From Peribacillus muralis (GTDB lineage Bacteria; Bacillota; Bacilli; Bacillales; DSM-1321), in the NCBI RefSeq assembly GCF_001645685.2, contig NZ_CP017080.1, forward strand, positions 1,044,001-1,108,000: a stretch of DNA of 64,000 bases, read 5' to 3'. This document shows, in pieces, positions 34,718 to 43,697 of this stretch. Position 1 is the first letter of the stretch, and every line of letters starts with the position of its first letter. The notes below the pieces were generated by a model. That model did no database searches, was not told the origin of the DNA, and saw only the letters and a list, made by a program, of their open reading frames with translations. The translations under genes were made by a program, and so were the position numbers.

Positions 34718-35922
34718 AGGATGTCGTGATCGTCGATGCTGTAAGAACGCCAATCGGGAGATATAAAGGAGCTTTAAAGAGTGTTCGCCCGGATGACCTC
34801 GGTGCCATAGTAATCAAAGCACTGACGGATCGCAATCCGGCACTTCCGCCAGAGCAAATTGATGATGTCATCTTCGGCAATGCCAATCAAGCAGGGGAGG
34901 ACAATCGCAATGTAGCAAGAATGTCCGCGTTATTGGCCGGTCTTCCCGTAACTGTGGCCGGAACGACCATTAATCGATTATGCGGATCTGGACTGGATGC
35001 CGTCATGTATGCTGCACGTTCAATAGCTGCAGGAGAAGGAGAGATTTATATTGCAGGCGGCACCGAGAGCATGACACGGGCGCCATTTGTCATGGCCAAA
35101 CCTGAAAGTGAATTTCCTCGGGGAGCGATGGAGCTCCAAGATACGACGATCGGCTGGCGTTTTACGAATGAGAAGGTGAAAGAAATGTTTGGTGCGGATT
35201 CCATGCCTCAAACAGCGGAAAACATCGCCCAGCGTTTTTCCGTTTCAAGGGGAGAACAAGATCGATTCGCTCTCCAGAGTCAGCTGCGAGCCAAATATGC
35301 AGTGGAAAATGAGCGGTTTTTCAATGAAATCATACCAGTCAGGTTTACCGATCGAAAGGGCAAAGAGAGCATCTTCATTAAGGATGAACATCCTCGACCT
35401 GACACGACGATCGAAAAGCTGGAAAAACTTAAACCGATCTTTAAAGGGGGAACCATAACCGCAGGTAACGCCTCTGGTGTAAACGATGGAGCCTCTGCCT
35501 TGCTGGTGATGAGTGCAGAAAAGGCGCGCGAGCTTGGATTGAAGCCTATGGCCAAATATGTGGCTGGCGCGGTAGCCGGATTGGAACCGTCAATTATGGG
35601 CCTTGGTCCGATTCATGCGACTAAAAAAGCAGTGGAGAGGGCGAAGATAGCGATTGAAGACATTGGCCTGATTGAATTGAACGAGGCATTCGCTTCTCAA
35701 GCCGTAGAGTGCATCCGCCAATTGAAGCTGGATCAGGAAAAAGTGAATGTCAATGGCGGGGCCATCGCATTTGGCCACCCCCTCGGTGCAAGCGGTGCAC
35801 GTATATTAACAACACTTGTCCACGAAATGAAAAAGCGGAATGTGCGTTATGGCCTTGCGACGATGTGTGTCGGTGTAGGGCAGGGTATTTCCGCGATCAT
35901 CGAAAATATGGAAGAGGATTGA
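34714..35922 (+). CDS. paaJ: Acetyl-CoA acyltransferase (3-oxoadipyl-CoA thiolase)
   Basis: 402 aa thiolase. Active-site Cys in [12 protein letters not shown], His in [16 protein letters not shown] and second Cys in [10 protein letters not shown]. Cleaves 3-oxoadipyl-CoA to succinyl-CoA and acetyl-CoA, and may also act on 3-oxo-5,6-dehydrosuberyl-CoA. Translationally coupled to paaH. Confidence 0.9.
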   Translation: MKDVVIVDAVRTPIGRYKGALKSVRPDDLGAIVIKALTDRNPALPPEQIDDVIFGNANQAGEDNRNVARMSALLAGLPVTVAGTTINRLCGSGLDAVMYAARSIAAGEGEIYIAGGTESMTRAPFVMAKPESEFPRGAMELQDTTIGWRFTNEKVKEMFGADSMPQTAENIAQRFSVSRGEQDRFALQSQLRAKYAVENERFFNEIIPVRFTDRKGKESIFIKDEHPRPDTTIEKLEKLKPIFKGGTITAGNASGVNDGASALLVMSAEKARELGLKPMAKYVAGAVAGLEPSIMGLGPIHATKKAVERAKIAIEDIGLIELNEAFASQAVECIRQLKLDQEKVNVNGGAIAFGHPLGASGARILTTLVHEMKKRNVRYGLATMCVGVGQGISAIIENMEED

Positions 35923-35945
35923 GTTGGAAAAGGGGGAGAGAAATC

Positions 35946-36722
35946 ATGTCTAATGTCATTTATGAAATGAACAATCAAATCGGCTATATTACCGTCAATC
36001 GACCTGAGGTATTGAATTGTTTCGACTATGAGACACTTTCTGAGCTGCAGAAAGTCATCGATGGGATTTATCTGGACAGTGACATACGTGTGGTCATTTT
36101 CACGGGGGCAGGGGAAAAAGCTTTCAGCGCAGGCGCGGATTTAAAAGAGAGAAAGAGTTTGAATGATGGGGAAGTAAGAAGAAATGTTAAACTGATCCGC
36201 GATGTTTTTACTAGCATCGCCGGGCTGCCGCAGCCAACCATTGCAGCCGTCAATGGCTATGCATTGGGGGGCGGCTTTGAATGGTTGCTGTCATGTGACT
36301 TTGCTATTGCCGCAGAAGGCGTTTCTTTAGGACTTACCGAAACAGGCTGGGCAATCATTCCCGGTGCAGGCGGTACACAGCGATTGCCTAGATTGATTGG
36401 CGAAATGAAGGCGAAGGAATTAATCTTTACTGCTAAAAAACTGACCGCAGAAGAAGCTTTACAATTAGGGATCCTATTGGAAGTCGTGCCAAGAGGGCAG
36501 CTTCAATCAGCCTGTGAAGGGCTGGCGGCAGCAATCATGAAAAATGGACCGATTGCAGTCAATCAAGCCAAATATGCGATTAGCCAAGGAATGAATACAG
36601 ATTTGCAAACAGGGATGGCGATAGAAGGAAAAGCCTATGAGCTGACCATTCCGACTCAAGACAGGTTGGAGGCACTCCGCGCATTCAGTGAACGAAGAAA
36701 ACCGCAATTTACCGGTAAATGA
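35946..36722 (+). CDS. Enoyl-CoA hydratase/isomerase, third crotonase of the cluster
   Basis: 258 aa. Motifs GAGEKAFSAGADLKER, VNGYALGGGFEWLLSCDFAIA and LGLTETGWAIIPGAGGTQRL. It may supply the hydratase activity otherwise fused in PaaZ (oxepin-CoA hydrolysis), or act in ordinary beta-oxidation. The ATG at 35946 is chosen from GGGGGAGAG just upstream. It starts 23 nt after the thiolase gene and is the last gene before paaX. Confidence 0.8.
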   Translation: MSNVIYEMNNQIGYITVNRPEVLNCFDYETLSELQKVIDGIYLDSDIRVVIFTGAGEKAFSAGADLKERKSLNDGEVRRNVKLIRDVFTSIAGLPQPTIAAVNGYALGGGFEWLLSCDFAIAAEGVSLGLTETGWAIIPGAGGTQRLPRLIGEMKAKELIFTAKKLTAEEALQLGILLEVVPRGQLQSACEGLAAAIMKNGPIAVNQAKYAISQGMNTDLQTGMAIEGKAYELTIPTQDRLEALRAFSERRKPQFTGK

Positions 36723-36799
36723 CATTGCAGTTTCCGCTTAACGGGATATAATAATTATTATGATGACCGTGGCAAAACGGTAACAACAGAAAGAATGAG

Positions 36800-37690
36800 G
36801 TGAGAAATATAGGAACTAATACGCAATCCATGATTTTTACAATCTACGGTGATTATATCCGTAACTATGGAAATAAAATCTGGATAGGTAGTTTAATTCG
36901 TTTATTAAAGGAATTCGGCCATAATGAACAAGGCGTGCGTGTAGCCGTTTCACGCATGGTCAAGCAAGGGTGGATCCAATCCGAGAAGCAAGGAAATAAA
37001 AGCTATTACTTTTTGACTGGACGCGGTGTACAGCGAATGGATGAAGCTGCCAATCGCATTTATAAGATGAAACCGAATGAATGGGATGGGAAATGGCGCA
37101 TCTTGATGTATACGATTCCTGAAGATAAACGGCAATTGCGAGATGATCTGCGTAAAGAATTATTATGGAGCGGGTTTGGCAGTTTTTCCAATGGGTGCTG
37201 GATTTCCCCTAATGATCTCGAAAAAGAAATCGATCTTTTAATCGGGAAATATGAAATCGATGAATATGTCGATTTTTTCATTTCCGAATACAAAGGGCCA
37301 AAGGAAAATCATTCACTTGTCGAGAAGAGCTGGCATTTAGAAGAGATTGAAAATAAATATGAACAATTCATCGAGAAATACAGTAAGCAATTCATCGTTC
37401 ACCAAAGCATCATCAGCAGGGGGGAAATGTCTGATGCGGATTGCTTCGTGGAACGGACCAACTTGGTGCATGAGTACCGTAAGTTCTTATTCATCGATCC
37501 GGGCCTCCCGAGGGAACTTTTGCCCTCAAAATGGAACGGTAACCATGCTGCTCTTTTATTTAGCCAGTATTATCAAGTTTTGGCTGAACCGGCAAGCCGC
37601 TTCTTCGAAAGTGTATTTCAGGAAAATAATGATTTATGGCGAAAAGATGAAGCTTATGATGCCAAGGACCATCCGCTGATCATTAAGTGA
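36800..37690 (+). CDS. paaX: Phenylacetate operon repressor PaaX
   Basis: 296 aa. N-terminal winged-helix PaaX domain (about 10-80: SMIFTIYGDYIRNYGNKIWIGSLIRLL...QGVRVAVSRMVKQGWI) and the C-terminal PaaX dimer/ligand domains. It represses paa genes and is released by phenylacetyl-CoA. Start choice is awkward: GTG at 36800 lies inside the best ribosome-like sequence GAGGTGAG, and an in-frame ATA at 36809 has the better spacing. Followed by a hairpin terminator. Confidence 0.9.
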   Translation: MRNIGTNTQSMIFTIYGDYIRNYGNKIWIGSLIRLLKEFGHNEQGVRVAVSRMVKQGWIQSEKQGNKSYYFLTGRGVQRMDEAANRIYKMKPNEWDGKWRILMYTIPEDKRQLRDDLRKELLWSGFGSFSNGCWISPNDLEKEIDLLIGKYEIDEYVDFFISEYKGPKENHSLVEKSWHLEEIENKYEQFIEKYSKQFIVHQSIISRGEMSDADCFVERTNLVHEYRKFLFIDPGLPRELLPSKWNGNHAALLFSQYYQVLAEPASRFFESVFQENNDLWRKDEAYDAKDHPLIIK

Positions 37691-37737
37691 AAAAGAGCTT
37701 CAGCCAGTTGCTATTGATTACTGGCCGGGGCTCTTTT
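37691..37737 (+). terminator. Terminator after paaX
   Basis: AAAAGAGC...GCCAG pairs with CTGGC...GGCTCTTTTC, with a T-run at the end of the right arm. Confidence 0.65.
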
Positions 37738-37788
37738 CTACATGTTAATGAACGACAGAAAAGCCATGGTTACCAAAATTCGAAAAAA

Positions 37789-38301
37789 TCAATCGAGTAT
37801 CGCTTTGAAATCCTTTCCTTTTTGAACATATGTATCGATTGAAAGCTGGATCAATTCAAGGTCCTTTTCATTCAATCTGCGAACCACTTTCCCTGGTGAA
37901 CCGATCACGAGCGAACGCGGAGGGATGATTTTGCCGGAGGCAATCAAAGTATTCGCACCGACAATGCATTCTTCCCCGACTTCTACATTATCCAATATCG
38001 TTGAACCCATTCCTATAATGGAGCGTTTACCTATTTTACAGCCATGCAGGATCACGTTATGACCAACAGTCACTTCGTCTTCGATGACAACAGGGCAGCC
38101 CTCGAATAAATGAATTGTGGAGTTGTCCTGAATGCTGCACTTTTCCCCTATGGTAATGGAATCCTCATCACCGCGCAGGACCGAGTTGAACCAAACGGTC
38201 GATTCTTTCCCAATCGAAATATCACCGATTAAATGGACACCAGGTGCAATGAAAACGGTTTCATCAAAGCTGGGCTTCTTATTGTTATATGGGATAATCA
38301 T
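37789..38301 (-). CDS. paaY: Gamma-class carbonic anhydrase-like/PaaY hexapeptide protein
   Basis: 170 aa left-handed beta-helix hexapeptide-repeat protein. Metal-binding His in FEGCPVVIEDEVTVGHNVILHGCKIG. PaaY is a thioesterase or gamma-carbonic-anhydrase-like member associated with phenylacetate clusters; YtoA-type general family proteins look similar. AAGGAG about 8 nt before the ATG on the minus strand. It is divergent from the nitronate monooxygenase gene. Confidence 0.82.
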   Translation of the reverse strand: MIIPYNNKKPSFDETVFIAPGVHLIGDISIGKESTVWFNSVLRGDEDSITIGEKCSIQDNSTIHLFEGCPVVIEDEVTVGHNVILHGCKIGKRSIIGMGSTILDNVEVGEECIVGANTLIASGKIIPPRSLVIGSPGKVVRRLNEKDLELIQLSIDTYVQKGKDFKAILD

Positions 38302-38350
38302 AGTCTCGCTCCTTTTTGAAAAGTCAGAATTGTTTTTCTAATGATTATAG

Positions 38351-38363
38351 TATAACATTAAAT
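38351..38363. promoter_or_regulatory. Possible PaaX-like box in the paaY/monooxygenase gap
   Basis: TATAACATTAAAT resembles the ATAACGTTAAAT boxes at paaK and paaA with one change. It lies in the 77-bp divergent gap. Confidence 0.3.
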
Positions 38364-38378
38364 GGACAGGGAGGGGTA

Positions 38379-39347
38379 ATGGTGAAATATATTTGTGAGC
38401 TTTTATCGATTAAATATCCAATCATTCAAGGCGGTATGGGGAATATAAGCAATGCGAGTCTTGCGGCCGCAGTATCCAACGCAGGAGGCCTTGGGACAAT
38501 CGGCTGCGGGACGATGACCCCTGGACAGGTGGAAGCCATCGTTGTTGAAACGAAGGAAAAAACCAATAACAATTTTGCGCTGAACATTCCGATAAACGTT
38601 AGTCCATATACAGATGAGCTAGTCAATCTTGTCCTGAAGCATGATATACCTGTCGTTGCCTTGTCGGCAGGAAATCCTGCCCCTTACATTCCGGCACTGC
38701 AAAAAAAGAAGGTAAAAGTGATCGCTATCGTGGCATCGGTCAAGCACGCCCAAAAAGCAGAGGCTGCCGGAGCTGATGTGTTGGCTGCGGAAGGGTTCGA
38801 GGCAGCCGGGATAAACTCTAACCTGGAATTGACGACCTTTACCCTCATTCCGCAAATTTGCAAGCACGTGAAGCTGCCGGTATTGGCGGCCGGAGGGATC
38901 GGTAATGGTCAGGGAGTGGCAGCAGCATTGATGCTGGGTGCCTCGGGAGTCCAGTTAGGAACGAGGCTTATCGCAACGAAGGAAGCGCCCTTCCATCCAG
39001 CTTACAAACAGAAACTAATTGAAGCGATGGACAATGATACGTGTATTTTGGGCAGATCGGTTGGCCAGGTGAGGAGAGTATTGAAGGCCCCATATTCGGA
39101 GAAGATCCTGGACTTGGAAAAACAAGGCCTGTCGCCTATGACCTATCGTGAAATGACATCTGAGGTTCATCATATATATGGTGCGATGAATGGAGATGTC
39201 AACAAAGGGTTCATGAATAGCGGCCAGGTTGCCGGATTGATTGAGGATATTCCCACGGTTCAGGAATTGCTTGATGGGATGATGATAGATGCAAAAAAGC
39301 AAATCGAGAACGGGTTAGCTGAGTTTTCAACCCCCTTCATGATTTAA
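38379..39347 (+). CDS. Nitronate monooxygenase/FabK-like FMN enzyme, copy 1
   Basis: 322 aa TIM-barrel flavoprotein. FMN-binding features: PIIQGGMGNISNASLAAAVSNAGGLG, EAAGINSNLEL, and AAGGIGNGQGVAAALMLGASGVQLGTR. Members oxidise alkyl nitronates (propionate-3-nitronate) or reduce enoyl-ACP. No decisive motif separates these here. ATG at 38379 with AGGGAGGGG just upstream. Divergent from paaY and followed by a terminator. A paralog lies at 61207. Confidence 0.8.
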   Translation: MVKYICELLSIKYPIIQGGMGNISNASLAAAVSNAGGLGTIGCGTMTPGQVEAIVVETKEKTNNNFALNIPINVSPYTDELVNLVLKHDIPVVALSAGNPAPYIPALQKKKVKVIAIVASVKHAQKAEAAGADVLAAEGFEAAGINSNLELTTFTLIPQICKHVKLPVLAAGGIGNGQGVAAALMLGASGVQLGTRLIATKEAPFHPAYKQKLIEAMDNDTCILGRSVGQVRRVLKAPYSEKILDLEKQGLSPMTYREMTSEVHHIYGAMNGDVNKGFMNSGQVAGLIEDIPTVQELLDGMMIDAKKQIENGLAEFSTPFMI

Positions 39348-39377
39348 CACTGGAAGCATTATACCGACTTATAGGAG

Positions 39378-39411
39378 ATGCTGTCTGTAAATTACAGGCG
39401 GCATTTTTTTT
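39378..39411 (+). terminator. Intrinsic terminator
   Basis: ATGCTGTCTGTAA pairs with TTACAGGCGGCAT (two G-U) and is followed by a long T-run. The remaining gap to dedA (39412-39686) is AT-rich with no gene seen. Confidence 0.8.
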
Positions 39412-39686
39412 GGTTAAACCTTCTTCAATAATTTATACTAAAATAATGTCTGAAATAAAAGTATCCTGCAGGATAGACTTGTATCAATATTGAGTTCATA
39501 TTTATCCCCCCTAAGCATTCTATCTAAGATCATCATGATCATGAAATTGGAATCCAGCAATAGATTATGAAAATTGCAATTGAACTTGTGATACAATGGA
39601 AAATGTCCTTTTTGAAATCAAGGGCTTTACCGATCTAATTCAGGCGAAGCCTTATTATATGTAATAAGCGAAATGGGGAAATCTCA

Positions 39687-40298
39687 ATGGAAACTATAAT
39701 AATGGATATGATCGAAGCGTTTAAATCTTTATCTTATTTCGGTGTGATGCTGGCATTGACCTTTGAATTCATTCCTGCTGAAATAGTATTGCCGCTGGCA
39801 GGCTACTGGGTTTATCAAGGTGACATGAATTTATATTTGACCATTTTTGCCGGTTCAATTGGAGGAGTAACGGGACCGCTGACGCTTTATTTCTTGGGGA
39901 AATATGGCGGGAGACCGCTCGTGTTGAAGTTTGGGAAGTACTTTTTGATCAAGGATGAGCAGTTGAATAAGGCGGATCGGTTCTTTGAAAGGTATGGTGG
40001 GGGTATTGCTTTCTTTGGACGATTTGTACCGGGAATCCGTACAGCCGTATCCCTTCCATGCGGAATGCTGAAAATGAATGTTTGGAAGTTCATTTTATTC
40101 ACCTATTTGGCCATGCTTCCCGTCACAAGCGCTTATGTTTATTTAGGGTATAAGTTAGGGCCTAGATGGGAACAGGCAGGAGCGATCTTTTCTCAATATG
40201 CGAACTTCCTGCTTATTCCGATTGCACTTATCGTCATCTGGTTCGTTATGAAGGCACAAAAACAAAAGCAAAGACAAAAACTGAAGGTCGATCAATAA
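39687..40298 (+). CDS. DedA-family membrane protein
   Basis: 203 aa with about five hydrophobic segments. It shows the DedA core: FEFIPAEIVLPLAGY, GGVTGPLTLYFLGKYGG and the motif FFGRFVPGIRTAVSLPCGMLKMN. DedA proteins act in proton-motive-force maintenance or as phospholipid/undecaprenyl-phosphate flippases. Followed by a strong terminator; no operon partner. Confidence 0.9.
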   Translation: METIIMDMIEAFKSLSYFGVMLALTFEFIPAEIVLPLAGYWVYQGDMNLYLTIFAGSIGGVTGPLTLYFLGKYGGRPLVLKFGKYFLIKDEQLNKADRFFERYGGGIAFFGRFVPGIRTAVSLPCGMLKMNVWKFILFTYLAMLPVTSAYVYLGYKLGPRWEQAGAIFSQYANFLLIPIALIVIWFVMKAQKQKQRQKLKVDQ

Positions 40299-40303
40299 TA
40301 AAG

Positions 40304-40329
40304 AAGGCGCCGTAAACCGGCGCCTTTTT
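40304..40329. terminator. Strong terminator between dedA and yjcZ
   Basis: AAGGCGCCG and CGGCGCCTT around TAAAC, then a T-run on the plus strand. It lies between convergent genes. Confidence 0.88.
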
Positions 40330-40343
40330 CATTTATGTTTTTA

Positions 40344-40511
40344 TTAGCAGAATCCGCCGTAACCGCCGCCGCCATAGCCGCCGCCACCAAATCCCCAACT
40401 GCATCCAATGATGACTAACAAAATGAATAATACGATCAGTAAAGCGAATCCGTTATCGAAACCGCCGCAGCCGCCACCGCCGCCACAACAATCGTTACCA
40501 TTTCCACCCAT
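40344..40511 (-). CDS. YjcZ-family sporulation peptide
   Basis: 55 aa. Glycine-rich ends flank a single hydrophobic helix (GFALLIVLFILLVIIG), with Cys pairs near the N-terminus and repeated GGGGY units at the C-terminus. This is the YjcZ/sporulation small-protein layout seen in many Bacillaceae. AGGAGG lies about 9 nt before the ATG. Function is unknown, though family members are expressed during sporulation. The gene explains the GCC/GGC-rich patch here. Confidence 0.88.
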   Translation of the reverse strand: MGGNGNDCCGGGGGCGGFDNGFALLIVLFILLVIIGCSWGFGGGGYGGGGYGGFC

Positions 40512-40715
40512 TTAATTTCCTCCTCATACTTTTTATGAATTACATACCTAGCAAAACATCTTTACCGGGAATACTTCATACTATGTATTCTAGGCCGAAG
40601 TGTTTGCTGATTCATTAAAAATGGGCGATGGTCGATCAGGGGAAATAAGCCCGAATATTTTTTGGATTTTGAATTGAATGGTATAATACACCATGTGAAT
40701 GATGGAGGAAGGGAG

Positions 40716-41471
40716 ATGAATTTATTTATGAAGGTTGCCCTTATTACGGATGTACATGGGAATGCTTCAGCCTTAAAAGCCGTACTCAATGAAATCGATC
40801 AAATGGCTGAAATAGCTCATATCTATTGTTTAGGGGATATGGTCAGTATTGGCCCGGCTACTAATGAAGTCCTTGACCTTTTATTTTCCAGGAAAAATTT
40901 ATCGATGCTGACTGGAAATCATGATGAAGCTGTGCTTGCCATCATAAACGGTGAGCCACATCCTGCAGGGCACATTCATGTTAAGGAGCATCATGAATGG
41001 ATAGCGAGAAGAATGCATCCGGATTTCATAACCAAACTTGAAGAGTTGCCCCGCACCATTCAGCATACCATTCATGAACACTCCGTTTTCTTCACTCATT
41101 ATCACATGGAATCGAAGAATTTGAATGAGCACATAAGCAAAAATCCATTCAGTAAAATAGTTGAACCGTCTTTAGCGAATTTAGAAAGCCTTTTTAAAGA
41201 TCAGTATCACGATTTAATTGGGTTTGGACATCATCACCCTACCCATCATTTTCGAAATGATCGCACGATATTCCTCAATCCGGGTTCTCTTGGGTGCACT
41301 TTTGAACCTATGGCTCCTTATGCGATCGTTACGATTGAAAAAACAGGGATTTCTGTGGATATTGAAAAGGTTTCCTATGATAATTCATCGTTCCTGATGT
41401 CATACAAAAGCCTGCAAGTACCCGAGCATGAATTCATCATCCGTGCTTTCCATGGCGGACAGAAGGCTTGA
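40716..41471 (+). CDS. Metallophosphoesterase (YfcE/diadenosine-type)
   Basis: 251 aa calcineurin-like phosphoesterase. Motifs ALITDVHGNASALKAV (D-x-H), LGDMVSIGP (GD), TGNHDE (GNHD) and GFGHHHPTHHF (GH-x-H). Two metals are expected. Substrate unknown; phosphodiester or nucleotide hydrolysis is likely. The ATG at 40716 follows GGAGG by 7 nt; a further Met at 40728 is possible. Confidence 0.85.
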   Translation: MNLFMKVALITDVHGNASALKAVLNEIDQMAEIAHIYCLGDMVSIGPATNEVLDLLFSRKNLSMLTGNHDEAVLAIINGEPHPAGHIHVKEHHEWIARRMHPDFITKLEELPRTIQHTIHEHSVFFTHYHMESKNLNEHISKNPFSKIVEPSLANLESLFKDQYHDLIGFGHHHPTHHFRNDRTIFLNPGSLGCTFEPMAPYAIVTIEKTGISVDIEKVSYDNSSFLMSYKSLQVPEHEFIIRAFHGGQKA

Positions 41472-41569
41472 TGCGTTTAGCGATTATGGAATATGGGGAA
41501 TTATCCAGCATAAAGGTACATGCCTGGGGATACGATAATAGGCAAAACATTTGTTGCTGGAGGTAAATC

Positions 41570-41701
41570 ATGAAAGAAAAAGAACGGGTAATAAATCCAG
41601 ACCAAGAAGAGATGGAACAGCATAGTCTTGTCTGTAATAATGAATTATTCAATAAGGATCTGTATGCCATTGTCGATGATACGATGCAAGAGGAAGGTTA
41701 A
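41570..41701 (+). CDS. Small hypothetical protein (43 aa)
   Basis: 43-aa acidic protein (MKEKERVINPDQEEMEQHSL... ending DDTMQEEG) with GGAGGT 5 nt before the ATG and a hairpin terminator directly after its stop. Gene-like signals on both sides make it credible. Family not recognised. Confidence 0.6.
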   Translation: MKEKERVINPDQEEMEQHSLVCNNELFNKDLYAIVDDTMQEEG

Positions 41702-41706
41702 ACGGG

Positions 41707-41743
41707 AAAAGCGCTGCAGGAAATATCTGTAGCGTTTATTTTT
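41707..41743 (+). terminator. Terminator after the 43-aa gene
   Basis: AAAAGCGCTGCAGG...CTGTAGCGTTTATTTTT: imperfect stem with T-rich tail. Confidence 0.6.
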
Positions 41744-41838
41744 AGTTATTGAATGGTTGAAGGCAAAGGAAACATTTGAGACCATTCTGAATTTATCCCA
41801 TACTATATATAAATTTTACATCCGGGAGGAGGGATGGA

Positions 41839-42768
41839 ATGGGACATCATCACGGGCATGCTCATGATCATGGGCACGGTCACCACCACCATCATTCAAA
41901 CAATAAAAAAGTGTTGTTGGCATCTTTCATATTGATCTCCACATTTATGGTAGTCGAGGTTATTGGAGGATTCTTGACGAATAGTCTGGCGTTATTGTCG
42001 GACGCAGGCCACATGCTTAGTGATGCGGCAGCTTTAGGGCTTAGTTATACAGCGATAAGGCTGGGTGAAAGGAAGGCGACATCTTCCAAATCATATGGTT
42101 ATAAACGGTTTGAAATCATAGCTGCCTGCTTGAATGGATTGACCTTGATCGTGATATCCGTATTCATTTTAGTCGAGGCTATCAAGAGGTTCGTGAATCC
42201 TCCAGAGGTGCAAAGCTTGGGAATGCTGATGATTTCAATCATCGGTTTACTCGTTAACGTCATTGCCGCATGGATTTTGATGAGTGGGGATAAGGAAGAT
42301 AATTTGAATGTACGAAGTGCTTTTTTACATGTGATCGGTGATATGCTTGGATCTGTCGGGGCCATTGCTGCTGCACTCTTGATTTATTTCTTCGATTGGG
42401 GGATAGCAGATCCGATTGCAAGCGTCATCGTTGCGTTCTTAATTATTATCAGCGGATTTAGGGTAGTGCGGGATTCCTTTCATATATTGATGGAGGGTAC
42501 GCCCGATCAAGTTGATGTGGATGATGTAAAAACATCCTTGCTTGAATTGGGCAGTGTATCAAATGTCCATGATCTTCATATTTGGACGATTACCTCGGGC
42601 TTTTTGACAATGAGCTGTCATGTTGTCATAGATGAGAGCGGTAATCATGACTCCGTTTTAGCAGAAGCACAAAAACTGCTTCATGATCAATTTGGAATTG
42701 AACATAGTACGATACAAGTGGAAAGGCAGGATGCGGGGTGTCCGAATCCACACGAGACATGTAATTGA
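41839..42768 (+). CDS. czcD: CDF-family divalent metal cation exporter (CzcD-like)
   Basis: 309 aa. The His-rich N-terminus (HGHAHDHGHGHHHHH) is followed by six hydrophobic segments and a cytoplasmic C-terminal domain. The Zn-site motifs are SDAGHMLSDAAAL (TM2) and HVIGDMLGSVGA (TM5). It exports Zn2+, Co2+ or Cd2+ by H+/K+ antiport. GGAGGAGGG ribosome site. The close match to CzcD-type proteins supports the name; metal preference is inferred. Confidence 0.9.
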   Translation: MGHHHGHAHDHGHGHHHHHSNNKKVLLASFILISTFMVVEVIGGFLTNSLALLSDAGHMLSDAAALGLSYTAIRLGERKATSSKSYGYKRFEIIAACLNGLTLIVISVFILVEAIKRFVNPPEVQSLGMLMISIIGLLVNVIAAWILMSGDKEDNLNVRSAFLHVIGDMLGSVGAIAAALLIYFFDWGIADPIASVIVAFLIIISGFRVVRDSFHILMEGTPDQVDVDDVKTSLLELGSVSNVHDLHIWTITSGFLTMSCHVVIDESGNHDSVLAEAQKLLHDQFGIEHSTIQVERQDAGCPNPHETCN

Positions 42769-42773
42769 AGGGT

Positions 42774-42797
42774 GGCTGGCTCTAACCTGAGCCAGCC
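42774..42797 (+). terminator. Hairpin after the CDF gene
   Basis: GGCTGGCTC and GAGCCAGCC, perfect 9-bp stem, followed by TCTTAG. A weak U-tract lowers confidence. Confidence 0.5.
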
Positions 42798-43007
42798 TCT
42801 TAGAGATGTCTTACGTGATGGGACTAGGAGCCTCCCCGAACGATGTGTATCACTGGCCAAATCCGAAGTGAAAACATGCGTTAATTTTTGCCGTGAACAT
42901 ATTCCTGACACATAAAAAGGATAGGATGGAGGGAAAAGCCCAAATGGTTGAAATCGTTGCCATAGTTAAAACGATTCCACAATAGTTCAGAAATGAGGAA
43001 TCCATAA

Positions 43008-43697
43008 ATGACGAAAATACTAATAGTCGAAGATGAAATTTCAATTTCAATGGTGCTGAAAGCATATTTGGAGCGTGAAGGTTTTGATGTAATCCAAGTT
43101 TACGATGGGTTGAAGGCGATTCCGGTTTTTGAAGAGACGGGCCCAGATCTTGTTCTGCTGGATGTCATGCTGCCAGGGAAGGAAGGCTGGGATATATTAA
43201 AGGAAATCCGTGAGTACGATGCATGCCCGGTTATCATGCTGACGGCACTGAATGATGTTGATTACCGATTATCCGGCTTTAAATCAGGCGCGGATGATTA
43301 TATCTCAAAGCCCTTTGTAGCAGAGGAAGTCGTTGCGAGGGTGCATGCCGTTTTAAGAAGATCGCGTAGGACGGAAGATGCTGTCGATCATATACATGAA
43401 TTCGGGAGCTTAACCATCGATGATCAGTCTTATACGGTGCTATTGAATCGGGAAGAGATAAACTTGACGCCTCGTGATTTGTCGCTGCTCATTTTTTTCG
43501 CAAAGCATCCGAATCAAATCTTCACGAGAGAGCAACTGCTCGATCAAGTGTGGGGTATGGATTATGATGGCAGCGACCGCGCCGTGGACCTGGCAATCAA
43601 ACGAATCAGAAAGGCCATTGATGCATGGCCTGCAACTGAGGGGGAAATCAAAACATTGCGTGGATTGGGGTATCAATTGAGTGTCTATGAAAATTAA
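43008..43697 (+). CDS. OmpR/PhoB-family response regulator
   Basis: 229 aa. Receiver domain with acidic pocket VEDE, phospho-acceptor Asp in LVLLDVMLPG (about residue 51) and Lys in YISKPF. C-terminal winged helix (about 130-225) with VDLAIKRIRKAI. Overlaps the sensor kinase gene. Signal and regulon unknown. Confidence 0.9.
   Translation: MTKILIVEDEISISMVLKAYLEREGFDVIQVYDGLKAIPVFEETGPDLVLLDVMLPGKEGWDILKEIREYDACPVIMLTALNDVDYRLSGFKSGADDYISKPFVAEEVVARVHAVLRRSRRTEDAVDHIHEFGSLTIDDQSYTVLLNREEINLTPRDLSLLIFFAKHPNQIFTREQLLDQVWGMDYDGSDRAVDLAIKRIRKAIDAWPATEGEIKTLRGLGYQLSVYEN

Noticed and set aside
40346..40510. GCC/GGC-rich repeated sequence suggesting a CRISPR or microsatellite
   Set aside because: It is the glycine-codon repetition of the YjcZ-type gene, with no regular repeat-spacer pattern.
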